Source: Bacillus australimaris (lineage in GTDB: Bacteria > Bacillota > Bacilli > Bacillales > Bacillaceae). Taken from it: DNA of 38,739 nucleotides. Where the stretch lies: contig NZ_LGYN01000007.1 in assembly GCF_001307105.1 (NCBI RefSeq), positions 1 to 38,739 of the forward strand, written 5' to 3'. Below the pieces are notes generated by a model. That model saw only the letters and a list, made by a program, of their open reading frames with translations, ran no database searches and was not told where the DNA came from. Position 1 is the first letter of the stretch. Every line of letters starts with the position of its first letter. A program made the translations under genes and the position numbers. Below, piece after piece: positions 8,415-16,677 of this stretch.

Positions 8415-9296
8415 CTTCTCTTCTTTTGGCTCACTTGCTGGCTCCATATGAACATGAGAGTGTAAAATATCATGCTCCTGCTTCATTCTACGTTCAATTT
8501 CATCTGCAATATCATGGCTTTCTGCAATGTTCAAGTGCGGTTCGACCTCAACCACGACATCCACATGGACCGTACTACCAAGATAGCGGGCCTTAATGTC
8601 CTTTAAATCACCCACTCCTGGAGTTGCTTCAATAGTCTCTTTATATTTTGACATATCTTTGATATGAAAACCGTCTGTTAACGAATGAGAGGCATCTCTG
8701 AAAATCTCCCACGCTGTTTTACAAATAATGAGGCCAATGACAAACGCTGCAAGCGTATCAATCCATGCCAGCTGAAATTGAGAGGCCATGATACCCACAA
8801 ATGTTCCGATACTCACATACGCATCTGATTTATTATCAGCAGCTGCCGCATGAAGAGCCTGGCTATTGATCCGTTTAGACAGATTGCGGTTGTAAATATA
8901 CACACCGTACATCACCACAGCACTTCCTGCTGCCGTCCAAGCCGCGATCATATCAGGCGTTTGATGCTCAGATGAGAAGAGCGACTGGCCTGCACTCAGC
9001 AAAACCTGAAGTCCCACAAGCATCATGATAAAGGACGCCATAAGAGATGCAATATTCTCCGCTCTAAAATGACCGTATGGATGATCTTCATCAGGCGGCT
9101 TTTGAGAAATACGCAGCCCAATCAACACAGCAAGGGATGCAATAATATCTGTCGTGTTATTCAATCCATCCGCTGAAAGAGCCTCTGAATGAAACACATA
9201 CCCAATAATAAGTTTGACCACAGATAAAATCACATAGGCAATGATGCTGACCCAAGCACCTGTTTCACCTTGTCTTAATTCGTTATAGCGCTCCAT
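8397..9296 (-). CDS. mneS: Cation diffusion facilitator, manganese exporter MneS (YeaB)
   Basis: A 299-residue CDF transporter with about six membrane helices in residues 10-200 and a cytoplasmic C-terminal domain. The metal-site motifs are visible: SADGLNNTTDI in helix 2, DHPYGHFRAEN after it, and AADNKSDAYVS in helix 5. The C-terminal domain has STVHVDVVVEVEP and DILHSHVHMEP. The frame is open for 54 more codons upstream. I chose ATG 9296 because GAGGAGG lies 11 bases before it and the CDF family starts here. B. subtilis YeaB (MneS) sits at the same place beside gabP and exports Mn(II) under MntR control. Substrate and regulation are inferred from that ortholog. Confidence 0.85.
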   Translation of the reverse strand: MERYNELRQGETGAWVSIIAYVILSVVKLIIGYVFHSEALSADGLNNTTDIIASLAVLIGLRISQKPPDEDHPYGHFRAENIASLMASFIMMLVGLQVLLSAGQSLFSSEHQTPDMIAAWTAAGSAVVMYGVYIYNRNLSKRINSQALHAAAADNKSDAYVSIGTFVGIMASQFQLAWIDTLAAFVIGLIICKTAWEIFRDASHSLTDGFHIKDMSKYKETIEATPGVGDLKDIKARYLGSTVHVDVVVEVEPHLNIAESHDIADEIERRMKQEHDILHSHVHMEPASEPKEEKKSFPS

Positions 9297-9415
9297 GTCA
9301 AACCGCGCCTCCTCACACATCACTTTTCTATTATTTATCTTACAAAGCAAAGCCCGTGTGGGTCTACAGCAACATGATTCGCTTATGTCAGCAAAATAGG
9401 ATACATAGAAATGTG

Positions 9416-9455
9416 TTGACCTAAGTAAACTTATTTTTACAAGGTCAATTGACCT
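9416..9455. promoter_or_regulatory. Cluster of TTGACCT heptamers and palindrome upstream of mneS
   Basis: The perfect 14-base palindrome AGGTCAATTGACCT lies at 9442-9455. An imperfect dyad TTGACCTAAGTAAA lies at 9416-9429. The heptamer TTGACCT therefore occurs three times (9416, 9449, and inverted at 9442), with the two direct copies 33 bases apart. It may be an operator for mneS, possibly for MntR, or for the divergent gabP. The regulator is not established. Confidence 0.4.
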
Positions 9456-9777
9456 CAAGACCTACTCCCATCAACCTTTTTCCAATTCGCCATGAAATGG
9501 ACATATAGTAAAATCACTCTTCCTAGCGAATTATCAGAATAATTTTATTTTCCGACACAACTTTTCCTCTCCCTATTTTAGGCTATTTTAAGAATGATCT
9601 GAGGGAAAAGAGGGAACATAATCTCTCAAATCCTTTCTACTTTTTAACATCATGTTAAGAGGTTTGAAATGTCAGTTTGATAACCTGTCCAATGCTGAAT
9701 GACAATTCAGTGTGATAAAATTTAAAATATTCTAAAAACAAATTCTCTATTCAAGAGAAATGTTTGGAGGTAAAGAA
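9456..9777. other. Intergenic region upstream of gabP
   Basis: About 320 bases without a gene between the mneS dyads and gabP. The gabP ribosome site TTTGGAGG is clear. A TAAAAT about 60 bases upstream of the start codon could be a -10 box, but I see no convincing -35 partner. I checked for a TnrA-type TGTNA...TNACA site and found only poor matches. Confidence 0.4.
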
Positions 9778-11166
9778 ATGTCCAACATGACAAACGGTCT
9801 TCAAAAAAACCTTAAAACAAGACATATTTCAATGATCTCAATTGCTGGGGTCATTGGGGCAGGGCTATTTGTTGGTAGCGGCGCTGTCATTCATTCTGCA
9901 GGGCCTGGATCCATTCTTTCCTATTCTTTTGCCGGACTTCTAGTCATATTTATTATGAGAATGCTTGGAGAAATGGCATGTGCCTATCCGACAAGCGGTT
10001 CCTTCTCACAATATGCGAGCGATGCCATTGGTCCATGGGCCGGGTTTACAATCGGCTGGCTTTACTGGTTCTTCTGGGTCATCGTCATCGCCATCGAAGC
10101 CATTGCCGGTGCTGCCATTATTCAATATTGGTATGGAGATGCACCTGTTTGGCTCACAAGTCTTATCCTCACAATCCTCTTAACTTTAACAAACATCTTT
10201 TCTGTTAAATCTTTTGGCGAATTTGAATATTGGTTTTCATTAATTAAAGTCGTCAGCATTATTCTCTTTCTACTCATTGGTTTTGCATTTATCTTTGGTT
10301 TTGGCGGTCATCATACTTCAGGTCTTGCCAACTTAACAGGGAACGGCGGTTTCCTTCCAAATGGATTCGGCTCTGTCTTGCTCGGAATCGTCGTCGTCAT
10401 CTTTTCCTTCATGGGAACCGAGATTGTGGCAATCGCAGCCGGTGAATCAGCAGACCCAGTCAAATCAGTGACGACTGCTACCCGCTCTGTTGTATGGCGT
10501 ATTATCGTATTCTACGTCGGATCAATCGCTGTCGTTGTCACCTTGCTACCATGGAATTCAGCAAATATTTTAACAAGCCCGTTCGTTGCGGTATTAGAAT
10601 ATATCGGTGTCCCATCAGCCGCTCAAGTCATGAATGTCATTGTCTTAACAGCTGTTCTTTCTTGTTTAAACTCCGGATTGTACACAACGTCCAGAATGCT
10701 TTATTCATTAGCAGAAAGAGGCGAAGCGCCAAAACGCTTTATGAAAATCAGCAAACGTGGTGTTCCTGTCGCAGCTACAGTTGCAGGCACCTTCTTTTCC
10801 TACATTGCCGTTATGATGAACTACTTTTATCCTGAAACCATCTTTTTGTTCTTAGTCAATGCATCTGGCGCCATTGCCCTTCTTGTCTACTTGGTCATTG
10901 CCGTTTCACAATTAAGAATGCGCCGTAAAATTGAAAAAGAAAATCCAGAACAACTTAAAATCAAAATGTGGCTGTTCCCATACCTCACATACTTTACCAT
11001 TTTGGTCATTTGCGCCATTTTGGCATCGATGCTGTTTATCGAATCAATGAGACCACAGCTCATTTTGACAAGTATCATTACCTTTAGCGTACTGGCCGCC
11101 TATTTCATCTTTAAACCAAATAAAAAGGTGCCTGCGAATGCAGCGCTTGAAAATAAACATCCGTAA
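9778..11166 (+). CDS. gabP: GABA permease (amino acid/polyamine transporter)
   Basis: A 462-residue amino-acid permease of the APC superfamily with about 12 membrane segments. The N-terminal helix has the APC signature SIAGVIGAGLFVGSG, and YPTSGSFSQYA follows in helix 3. The sequence and neighbourhood (mneS on one side, cotA on the other) match B. subtilis GabP, which takes up 4-aminobutyrate and related compounds. The open frame begins at 9760, but GGAGG lies just inside it, so the ATG at 9778 (MSNMTNGLQKNLKTRH) is the likely start. A terminator follows within five bases of the stop codon. Confidence 0.92.
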   Translation: MSNMTNGLQKNLKTRHISMISIAGVIGAGLFVGSGAVIHSAGPGSILSYSFAGLLVIFIMRMLGEMACAYPTSGSFSQYASDAIGPWAGFTIGWLYWFFWVIVIAIEAIAGAAIIQYWYGDAPVWLTSLILTILLTLTNIFSVKSFGEFEYWFSLIKVVSIILFLLIGFAFIFGFGGHHTSGLANLTGNGGFLPNGFGSVLLGIVVVIFSFMGTEIVAIAAGESADPVKSVTTATRSVVWRIIVFYVGSIAVVVTLLPWNSANILTSPFVAVLEYIGVPSAAQVMNVIVLTAVLSCLNSGLYTTSRMLYSLAERGEAPKRFMKISKRGVPVAATVAGTFFSYIAVMMNYFYPETIFLFLVNASGAIALLVYLVIAVSQLRMRRKIEKENPEQLKIKMWLFPYLTYFTILVICAILASMLFIESMRPQLILTSIITFSVLAAYFIFKPNKKVPANAALENKHP

Positions 11167-11170
11167 TTTC

Positions 11171-11193
11171 CCCGCTGAAAAGCGGGTTTTTTT
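11171..11193 (+). terminator. Terminator of gabP
   Basis: CCCGCT pairs with AGCGGG around a GAAA loop, followed by seven T residues, directly after the gabP stop. Confidence 0.85.
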
Positions 11194-11264
11194 ATTTTAT
11201 TCACCTATTTGGATGTCCGCACTTATACTGTATCAAATTGAATTTTAAGTGAGGATTAGTCAAC

Positions 11265-12794
11265 ATGAACCTAGAAAAATTTGTTGACGAGCTTCCAATT
11301 CCAGAAGTCGCGGAGCCCGTCAAAAAGAACCCAAGACAAACGTATTATGAAATTACTATGGAGGAGGTATTTTTAAAAGTTCATAGAGATCTGCCCCCAA
11401 CCAAGCTATGGACCTATAATGGCAGCCTGCCTGGTCCAACCATTAAAGCGAATCGAAATGAAAAGGTCAAAGTGAAATGGATGAACAACTTGCCGCTAAA
11501 ACATTTTCTGCCTGTCGATCACACCATTCACCCCGGGCATCATGATGAACCAGAGGTCAAAACAGTCGTTCATCTGCATGGCGGTGTCACACCAGCAAGC
11601 AGTGATGGCTACCCAGAGGCCTGGTTTTCAAGGAACTTTGAAGCAACCGGTCCCTTCTTTGAAAGAGAGACCTACGTATACCCCAATCATCAGCAAGCCT
11701 GCACATTGTGGTATCACGATCATGCGATGGCATTGACACGACTAAATGTGTACGCCGGCTTAGCAGGGTTTTATTTGATCTCAGATGCTTATGAAAAGTC
11801 CTTAGAGCTGCCGAAAGGTGACTATGACATTCCTTTAATGATCATGGACCGTACGTTTCAGGAGGATGGCTCACTGTTTTATCCTAGCAGACCAAACAAT
11901 ACACCAGAGGACAGTGACATACCAGACCCATCCATCGTGCCCTTTTTTTGTGGAGAAACCATTTTAGTCAATGGAAAAGTATGGCCGTATTTAGAAGTAG
12001 AACCGCGAAAATACCGTTTTCGTATTTTAAATGCGTCCAATACTAGAACTTACGAGCTGCATCTAGATAACGACGCCACAATCTTGCAAATTGGTTCCGA
12101 TGGGGGCTTTTTGCCAAGACCTGTTCACCATCAATCCTTTAGCATCGCACCTGCTGAACGTTTCGATGTCATCATCGACTTTTCAGCGTATGAAAACAAA
12201 ACGATCATTCTCAAAAATACAGCCGGCTGCGGACAGGAAGTGAATCCTGAAACAGATGCGAATATTATGCAATTCAAAGTCACACGTCCGCTTAAAGGAA
12301 GAGCACCTAAAACATTACGTCCGATTTTCAAACCGCTTCCACTACTTCGGCCAAGTCGAGCTGATAAAGAGCGTACGCTCACTCTTACCGGCACGCAGGA
12401 TAAATACGGGCGCCCTATCCTATTGCTGGATAACCAATTTTGGAGTGATCCTGTCACAGAAAACCCTCGTCTTGGCAGTGTAGAAATGTGGTCTATCGTC
12501 AATCCAACTAGGGGCACACACCCTATTCATTTACACCTTGTTCAATTTAAGGTGATAGATAGAAGACCATTTGATACAGAGGTCTATCAATCGACAGGAG
12601 AAATTGTCTATACAGGGACGAACGAAGCACCTCCTTTACACGAACAAGGCTATAAGGACACCATTCAAGCGCATGCTGGTGAGGTCATCCGAATCATTGC
12701 TCGTTTTGTTCCATACAGCGGCCGGTATGTGTGGCATTGTCATATTTTAGAGCATGAAGATTATGACATGATGAGGCCGATGGATATCATTTAA
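11265..12794 (+). CDS. cotA: Spore coat laccase (multicopper oxidase) CotA
   Basis: A 509-residue multicopper oxidase of the outer spore coat. It oxidises phenolic compounds and bilirubin with O2 and makes the brown spore pigment in B. subtilis. All copper-ligand motifs are present: HLHG (about residue 103), WYHDHAM (about 150), THPIHLHLVQF (about 420) and WHCHILEHEDYDMM near the C-terminus, giving the type 1, 2 and 3 copper sites. No signal peptide, as expected for a mother-cell coat protein. The sequence is close to the B. pumilus CotA as I remember it. In B. subtilis cotA is under SigK and GerE; I could not place a confident SigK promoter in the 70-base gap after gabP. Confidence 0.96.
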   Translation: MNLEKFVDELPIPEVAEPVKKNPRQTYYEITMEEVFLKVHRDLPPTKLWTYNGSLPGPTIKANRNEKVKVKWMNNLPLKHFLPVDHTIHPGHHDEPEVKTVVHLHGGVTPASSDGYPEAWFSRNFEATGPFFERETYVYPNHQQACTLWYHDHAMALTRLNVYAGLAGFYLISDAYEKSLELPKGDYDIPLMIMDRTFQEDGSLFYPSRPNNTPEDSDIPDPSIVPFFCGETILVNGKVWPYLEVEPRKYRFRILNASNTRTYELHLDNDATILQIGSDGGFLPRPVHHQSFSIAPAERFDVIIDFSAYENKTIILKNTAGCGQEVNPETDANIMQFKVTRPLKGRAPKTLRPIFKPLPLLRPSRADKERTLTLTGTQDKYGRPILLLDNQFWSDPVTENPRLGSVEMWSIVNPTRGTHPIHLHLVQFKVIDRRPFDTEVYQSTGEIVYTGTNEAPPLHEQGYKDTIQAHAGEVIRIIARFVPYSGRYVWHCHILEHEDYDMMRPMDII

Positions 12795-12854
12795 TAAAAA
12801 TGAAACCACTCTTCCCGTCAATGCGTAGAAATCTATATGAAACTGCTGATCACA

Positions 12855-12888
12855 AAAGGGCTAACGGATATCCATTCATTAGCCCTTT
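12855..12888 (+). terminator. Weak hairpin downstream of cotA
   Basis: AAAGGGCTAA (12855-12864) pairs perfectly with TTAGCCCTTT (12879-12888) across a 14-base loop. It is 60 bases past the cotA stop and lacks a strong T tract, so termination may be inefficient. Confidence 0.5.
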
Positions 12889-12945
12889 CAAAATGGAATC
12901 ATCAATCGCATGAATAGTTTCTTTGAACATTCAACACTTAAAATG

Positions 12946-12974
12946 TTGACGCAGCAAACCGATAATACTACTAT
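12946..12974 (+). promoter_or_regulatory. SigA-type promoter of the CMD-like gene
   Basis: TTGACG (12946-12951), a 17-base spacer, then TACTAT (12969-12974), about 85 bases upstream of the next gene. A short dyad TCAACA/TGTTGA overlaps the -35 box and could be an operator. Confidence 0.55.
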
Positions 12975-13058
12975 ATACCCATTACATCTATCAAAAGGCA
13001 CATAAGCCACAATGAACGAACAAATGGAAAATTGCGATAAAAAACGGAGGAGTTCAAT

Positions 13059-13433
13059 TTGAATGAAGAAAAAGAGACTTGCCAGGTCAAACAAGAAACA
13101 GCGGCAGGTAACATAGAGAAGCTTTCAATTCATGAGAACGAGAGCTTTCGGTCAAACATTGAACAACTAACGATTGAACTCGGTGAACAAAAAGAATTCA
13201 ACCACTTCATATTAGATGAAAAACAAAAGGCCATCAGCACATTATCTGCCCTCATCACAAAAGGCGATTGTGAAAAAGAGTTAAAGATTCATTTTGAACA
13301 AGCATTACATATCGGACTTTCTGTCATAGAGATTATGGAGATTATTAAGCACTGTACAAAGGTGGCTGGATTTCCTCACTCCATTAATGCCCTGTTTATC
13401 TTTCAAAACTTACTTGATGAAAACACCAAATAA
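13059..13433 (+). CDS. Carboxymuconolactone decarboxylase-like protein
   Basis: A 124-residue protein. The C-terminal 80 residues have the CMD/AhpD-like pattern: KQKAISTLSALITKG, then HFEQALHIGLSVIEIMEIIKH, then AGFPHSINALFIF. The CxxC pair of peroxidatic AhpD proteins is absent, so it resembles the non-redox CMD branch. The first 45 residues are Glu/Lys-rich and atypical. The start is TTG at 13059 with ACGGAGG upstream. It is a single-gene unit with its own promoter and terminator. Substrate is unknown. Confidence 0.65.
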   Translation: MNEEKETCQVKQETAAGNIEKLSIHENESFRSNIEQLTIELGEQKEFNHFILDEKQKAISTLSALITKGDCEKELKIHFEQALHIGLSVIEIMEIIKHCTKVAGFPHSINALFIFQNLLDENTK

Positions 13434-13442
13434 AGCAGAGAA

Positions 13443-13473
13443 AACGAGAAGCCATTGGTTCTCTCGTTTTTTT
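13443..13473 (+). terminator. Terminator of the CMD-like gene
   Basis: A hairpin built from AACGAGA and TCTCGTT arms around GCC-ATT-GGT is followed by seven T residues, ten bases past the stop codon. Confidence 0.8.
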
Positions 13474-13610
13474 ATGTCCACTCATATTACTCTTTTTCTT
13501 CATCTCTGTCACAAAAGCAAAATAAGAAAATAACACCTATTTCCCAGCTGAAAAACAGATTCCCCTTACATAAAAATCCCAATTCCCCCATCATTTCAAA
13601 CGGCAAAATA

Positions 13611-13643
13611 AAAAAACGTCCAGTTATATAAAATAACTGAACG
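13611..13643 (-). terminator. Terminator of ydjN
   Basis: On the minus strand CGTTCAGTTAT pairs with ATAACTGGACG with one mismatch and ends in a run of T residues. It directly follows the ydjN stop. Confidence 0.8.
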
Positions 13644-13648
13644 CACCT

Positions 13649-14698
13649 TTATCGATTGACAGTGAAATTGTTAACGATTCCGCCATCCTTCTCCCAAGCA
13701 GCTTCCACTGTTTTCTTCTTCATATTGTATTCAAAAATCGTGCGCACCTTTGCCTTTCGTCCAGTGTCATCCTTTAATTCCTTTGCGTTTTTTGCAACAC
13801 CTAAGAAATAAATAGAAGACCCGTCAGTAGAAAATTGCGGCTGTGCAGCACTTAAAATATGCACATCCCGGCTGTTTTTAACGAGTGTAGCCATTTTTCC
13901 TGTTTCTACATCGAGCATTTTAATAGAACATACTTCTTTTTCTTTACGAACCTTTACTTCTGTATAAATCAATTTCTTGTGATCAGGTGAAAATGAAATA
14001 TCATTGATCGTTTGTGAGATGCGTGCAATGCGCTTCCCCTTCTCACCTGTTTGAAGGGTGATCTTCATCGTCGTTGGTTCAGGGTCTCTTCCCTTTTCAT
14101 TCGCTTCATCGGTTTTCTGATAATCTTCTTTTAAAGAATAATGCTGGATCGCCAATAGATTTGAAGTCGGATCATATGCAAAAGAACTCACCGTATCATC
14201 CTTGCTTTTCTCTGGATACAGCATCTTCACTTTGTGTGTCTTCAAATCAAAAGAAGCGACATAAAATTGCTCTCCTGAATCCTTGTTATACCTTAGAAAT
14301 AAATGCTTCCCATCACCAGACAGCCTCATACTGTCGATGGAATCATCACTCGTAAACAACGTTTTTTCTTTTTCAGATTTCACATTTAATTCCCGAATAC
14401 TCACTTTTTGCGTGTCTTCATCCGTATATGTGTAATATAAAACCTGTTTTGTAGAGTCATAAGCAATCGACGGATATGCTGTCAGCTTCTCCGTATGAAG
14501 CGCCCGGTCATGCAAGTAATACGTATTGTTTAACTGTTGATCTGTAAATGAAACAAGTAATTCGTCTTTTGCATCTTGGTTTGTTCTGACTTTCCCTGCA
14601 TGTTTTGCCTCTTGCCCCGGCTTCATCATGAAGAAAATGACTGCCGCAATCACTGCGACGCCAATGACCGTGATGATCCACCATGTTGATTTTTTCAT
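13649..14698 (-). CDS. ydjN: Membrane-anchored beta-propeller-like protein YdjN
   Basis: A 349-residue protein with one N-terminal membrane helix (about residues 6-26) and an extracytoplasmic remainder. The outer part has repeating segments such as YDSTKQVLYYTYTDEDTQ, LSGDGKHLFLRYNKD, FSPDHKKLIYTEV and FSTDGSSIYFLG. These resemble TolB/WD40-like blades. Length (348 in B. subtilis) and position beside ydjM identify it as YdjN, a protein of unknown function. It is transcribed in the same direction as ydjM, with a terminator-like hairpin between them. A cell-wall role is inferred only from that linkage. Confidence 0.75.
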   Translation of the reverse strand: MKKSTWWIITVIGVAVIAAVIFFMMKPGQEAKHAGKVRTNQDAKDELLVSFTDQQLNNTYYLHDRALHTEKLTAYPSIAYDSTKQVLYYTYTDEDTQKVSIRELNVKSEKEKTLFTSDDSIDSMRLSGDGKHLFLRYNKDSGEQFYVASFDLKTHKVKMLYPEKSKDDTVSSFAYDPTSNLLAIQHYSLKEDYQKTDEANEKGRDPEPTTMKITLQTGEKGKRIARISQTINDISFSPDHKKLIYTEVKVRKEKEVCSIKMLDVETGKMATLVKNSRDVHILSAAQPQFSTDGSSIYFLGVAKNAKELKDDTGRKAKVRTIFEYNMKKKTVEAAWEKDGGIVNNFTVNR

Positions 14699-14721
14699 TG
14701 CCTTTCAGACCCTCTCTACAA

Positions 14722-14758
14722 GAAAAGAAGCCAGAAAATGAACTTTTCCCGCTTCTTT
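14722..14758 (-). terminator. Hairpin between ydjM and ydjN
   Basis: On the minus strand AAAGAAGC (14751-14758) pairs with GCTTCTTT (14722-14729), with further GGAAAA/TTTTC pairing inside, followed by TCTT. It probably lowers transcription of ydjN relative to ydjM. Confidence 0.55.
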
Positions 14759-14771
14759 GCATGCCTATGTA

Positions 14772-15140
14772 TTAATAAGTGTAATGCCCTTTTACGACAC
14801 CTTTACTTGTTTTATACCCAAGTGCTTTGAATGCTTTCGGACTGACGTCTAATACAGCGTTTGGCATTCTGCCTACATCGTATTTATATACTGTAATCAC
14901 TTTATGTGGTTTCGCTTTTGTTGTCACTCTTAGTTTTGTACCTTTTTTCGGCACGTCAAATCCCATTTTAGTTGCTGCATCCCAATGACCGAGTTTTTTT
15001 CCATCTGCGCCTTTTTTACCGACACCATTATACCAAGTAATATTGCCGCTTACTTTTTTTGCACTTGCTCCATGCGAGAAACTAAACGCTAAAAATAAAC
15101 TAGCTACTGTTACGATTGTCGTGATAAGCTTTTTATTCAT
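14772..15140 (-). CDS. ydjM: Secreted cell-wall protein YdjM (RlpA/3D-like barrel)
   Basis: A 122-residue secreted protein. A signal peptide covers about residues 1-27 (MNKK, hydrophobic core, cleavage after GASA). The mature part has GNITWYNGVGKKG, LGHWDAATKMGFDVPKKGTKL and DVGRMPNAVLDVSPKAF. The conserved Asp-rich DVGR and DVSPKAF signatures mark the double-psi beta-barrel of RlpA and 3D-domain proteins. The match to B. subtilis YdjM is strong. ATG 15140 was chosen because CGGAGG lies eight bases upstream; the frame stays open to 15170. In B. subtilis ydjM belongs to the WalRK cell-wall regulon, and a WalR box is visible here. Confidence 0.88.
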   Translation of the reverse strand: MNKKLITTIVTVASLFLAFSFSHGASAKKVSGNITWYNGVGKKGADGKKLGHWDAATKMGFDVPKKGTKLRVTTKAKPHKVITVYKYDVGRMPNAVLDVSPKAFKALGYKTSKGVVKGHYTY

Positions 15141-15172
15141 TAAAAAATCCTCCGTATTTGGTTTCTGCACTT

Positions 15173-15216
15173 ATTATACATGAAGAAGACTCCAGTTATT
15201 TTACAGGCACATTACA
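15173..15216 (-). promoter_or_regulatory. ydjM promoter with WalR box
   Basis: On the minus strand TGTAAT, five bases, TGTAAA (15200-15216) fits the WalR consensus TGTWAH-N5-TGTWAH perfectly. A TATAAT -10 box (15173-15178) lies downstream. The WalR box overlaps the -35 position, where the sequence is a poor -35 match, as expected for an activated promoter. Confidence 0.75.
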
Positions 15217-15349
15217 ATTCGAATACAAGTTGACCACTTTATGACCGATTCTGTTCATAAATACCACCAAAAACAGGCAGAACCTTGTAAGCAGCCCGCC
15301 TCTTTCATTTAATATAATAAAGATGAATCAAATTTAAGGAGGAATGTTC

Positions 15350-16024
15350 ATGAAAAAGTGGTTCATCGTTTTAAGTGTAAGTTTAACCTTCGTTTTGATG
15401 CTATCAAGTATCCCTGCCTCTGCGGCAAGTCCTCGTCACGGCGCCATTGTGACACAAACGGATGAAGCCAAATGGTCAGGTATCTCTGCTGATATTGTCC
15501 TGCCGAAAACAGCCACCATTAAAAACGGCTATGCTGACTGGTACCTCGGTCTCGGTTCTGCGGTTATTGAAAGCGGAATTTCGAAAACATCTTCTGGCTA
15601 TAAGGTCTTTCTAGGCAGCGGCTCACAAGGCGGCAGTAAATATTGGAACAGCGAATACGATTCAAGTATTAAAGATGGTGCACGTGTCAACTTAAAGCTC
15701 ATCAACAACAGTGATGGTACAGTGTCACTATACGTCAATGGAAAACTGCGTTATAAGCAGCCTATTTACAACCCTAGTCGTCTGAAAAACCTTGATGTTG
15801 TCAAAATGGTACACGGCGTACAGGATAATGGAACGAATAGCTATTCACAAGCAAGCTTCTCAAATGTACAGCTTCGTGCGAATGCATCAGGAAGTGTCTA
15901 TAAAAAATGGGATGGCTCCATCAAATCAACACTTTTACGTAAAAATTTAGAATCTGGTGCTGCGACTCCTAAATTCACTGTTATTTCTTCTGTTCCATTA
16001 AGTACAAGCCTTTCAGCACAATAA
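15350..16024 (+). CDS. Secreted protein of unknown function (possibly YrpD-like)
   Basis: A 224-residue exported protein. The signal peptide is MKKWFIVLSVSLTFVLMLSS, ending in PASA before ASPRHGAIV. The mature part is rich in Gly, Ser and aromatic residues and predicted beta strands (GYADWYLGLGSAVIESGI, VNLKLINNSDGTVSLYVNGK). That pattern suggests a jelly-roll or lectin-like fold. It resembles the uncharacterised B. subtilis secreted protein YrpD by memory only. An ATG at 15344 abuts the ribosome site AAGGAGGA with no spacer, so ATG 15350 is the better start. It diverges from ydjM. Confidence 0.6.
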   Translation: MKKWFIVLSVSLTFVLMLSSIPASAASPRHGAIVTQTDEAKWSGISADIVLPKTATIKNGYADWYLGLGSAVIESGISKTSSGYKVFLGSGSQGGSKYWNSEYDSSIKDGARVNLKLINNSDGTVSLYVNGKLRYKQPIYNPSRLKNLDVVKMVHGVQDNGTNSYSQASFSNVQLRANASGSVYKKWDGSIKSTLLRKNLESGAATPKFTVISSVPLSTSLSAQ

Positions 16025-16025
16025 G

Positions 16026-16053
16026 AAAAAAGCGCCCTTTTTGGGTGCTTTTT
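16026..16053 (+). terminator. Terminator after the secreted-protein gene
   Basis: AGCGCCC pairs with GGGTGCT (one G-T pair) around a T loop, followed by a T run; directly after the stop codon. Confidence 0.8.
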
Positions 16054-16148
16054 ATTGTTCACAGCTTATCAACACTTCTCTTTTAATCAAAACAAGGATT
16101 CGTGGTAACATAAGCATACATACTTCGAAGAAAAAAAGGAGATCGAAC

Positions 16149-16616
16149 GTGAAAAAAAGTCTACTTGTTTTCATGAGTCTAGTTGCTAGTCTCGTTATTC
16201 TAGCAGCTTGCTCAAATACGACGAAAGAACAAAAAACAGAAACGAAGGCACTTCCAACAATTAATGAACGCATTCAAAAGGAAACGAAAGAAGTGATGGA
16301 GCAGTCTAAACTCATCAAAGACACTGACATCACTGTTGATCAAAAGAAAAAAGTCATTTCTTTAAACGTAACGGCTTCCTCTGATACCAATAGTGATTAC
16401 GCTGAAGTCATCGGTTTAAACTTTGCCAAGACGCTTGCCATTGGAGCATCAACTGAAAAAGAAAACAATCTGCATAAACCAGAAAATGACAGCCTTGGCG
16501 CCCTTTATTCCTTTTATGACCTAAACATCACCGTGAAGCAAGCAAACGGCAAAGTGCTCGCACAAGGAAAGAAAACAACCAATGAAACAAGAATCACCTG
16601 GGAAAGAGCCCAATAA
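16149..16616 (+). CDS. Lipoprotein of unknown function
   Basis: A 155-residue lipoprotein starting at GTG 16149, preceded by AAAGGAG at good spacing. The open frame extends further upstream, but that part is not protein-like. The signal sequence VKKSLLVFMSLVASLVILAAC carries the lipobox LAAC, so the mature protein would be acylated at Cys. The mature part is Lys/Glu/Thr-rich with no catalytic signature I recognise. It has its own terminator. Function unknown. Confidence 0.7.
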   Translation: MKKSLLVFMSLVASLVILAACSNTTKEQKTETKALPTINERIQKETKEVMEQSKLIKDTDITVDQKKKVISLNVTASSDTNSDYAEVIGLNFAKTLAIGASTEKENNLHKPENDSLGALYSFYDLNITVKQANGKVLAQGKKTTNETRITWERAQ

Positions 16617-16635
16617 TTGATGTTTTTCTTACGAT

Positions 16636-16673
16636 AAAAAAGCTTGTAGAGAACCGCTCTACAAGCCTTTTTT
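16636..16673. terminator. Bidirectional terminator
   Basis: A long near-perfect stem (AAAAAGCTTGTAGAG with CTCTACAAGCCTTTTT) lies between the convergent lipoprotein gene and the gene at 16678. It has A and T runs on both sides, so it can serve both strands. Confidence 0.85.
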
Positions 16674-16677
16674 ATAT

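Noticed and set aside
9297..9458. 54-codon N-terminal extension of MneS
   Set aside because: The extension is Cys/Arg-rich and not CDF-like, it runs through the promoter dyads, and a GAGGAGG supports the start at 9296.
11194..11264. SigK promoter for cotA
   Set aside because: CACTTATAC only loosely resembles CATANNNTA and the -35 AC element is uninformative.
16041..16148. N-terminal extension of the lipoprotein reading frame
   Set aside because: It overlaps the preceding terminator region, and the GTG at 16149 has a proper ribosome site and begins a clean lipoprotein signal.
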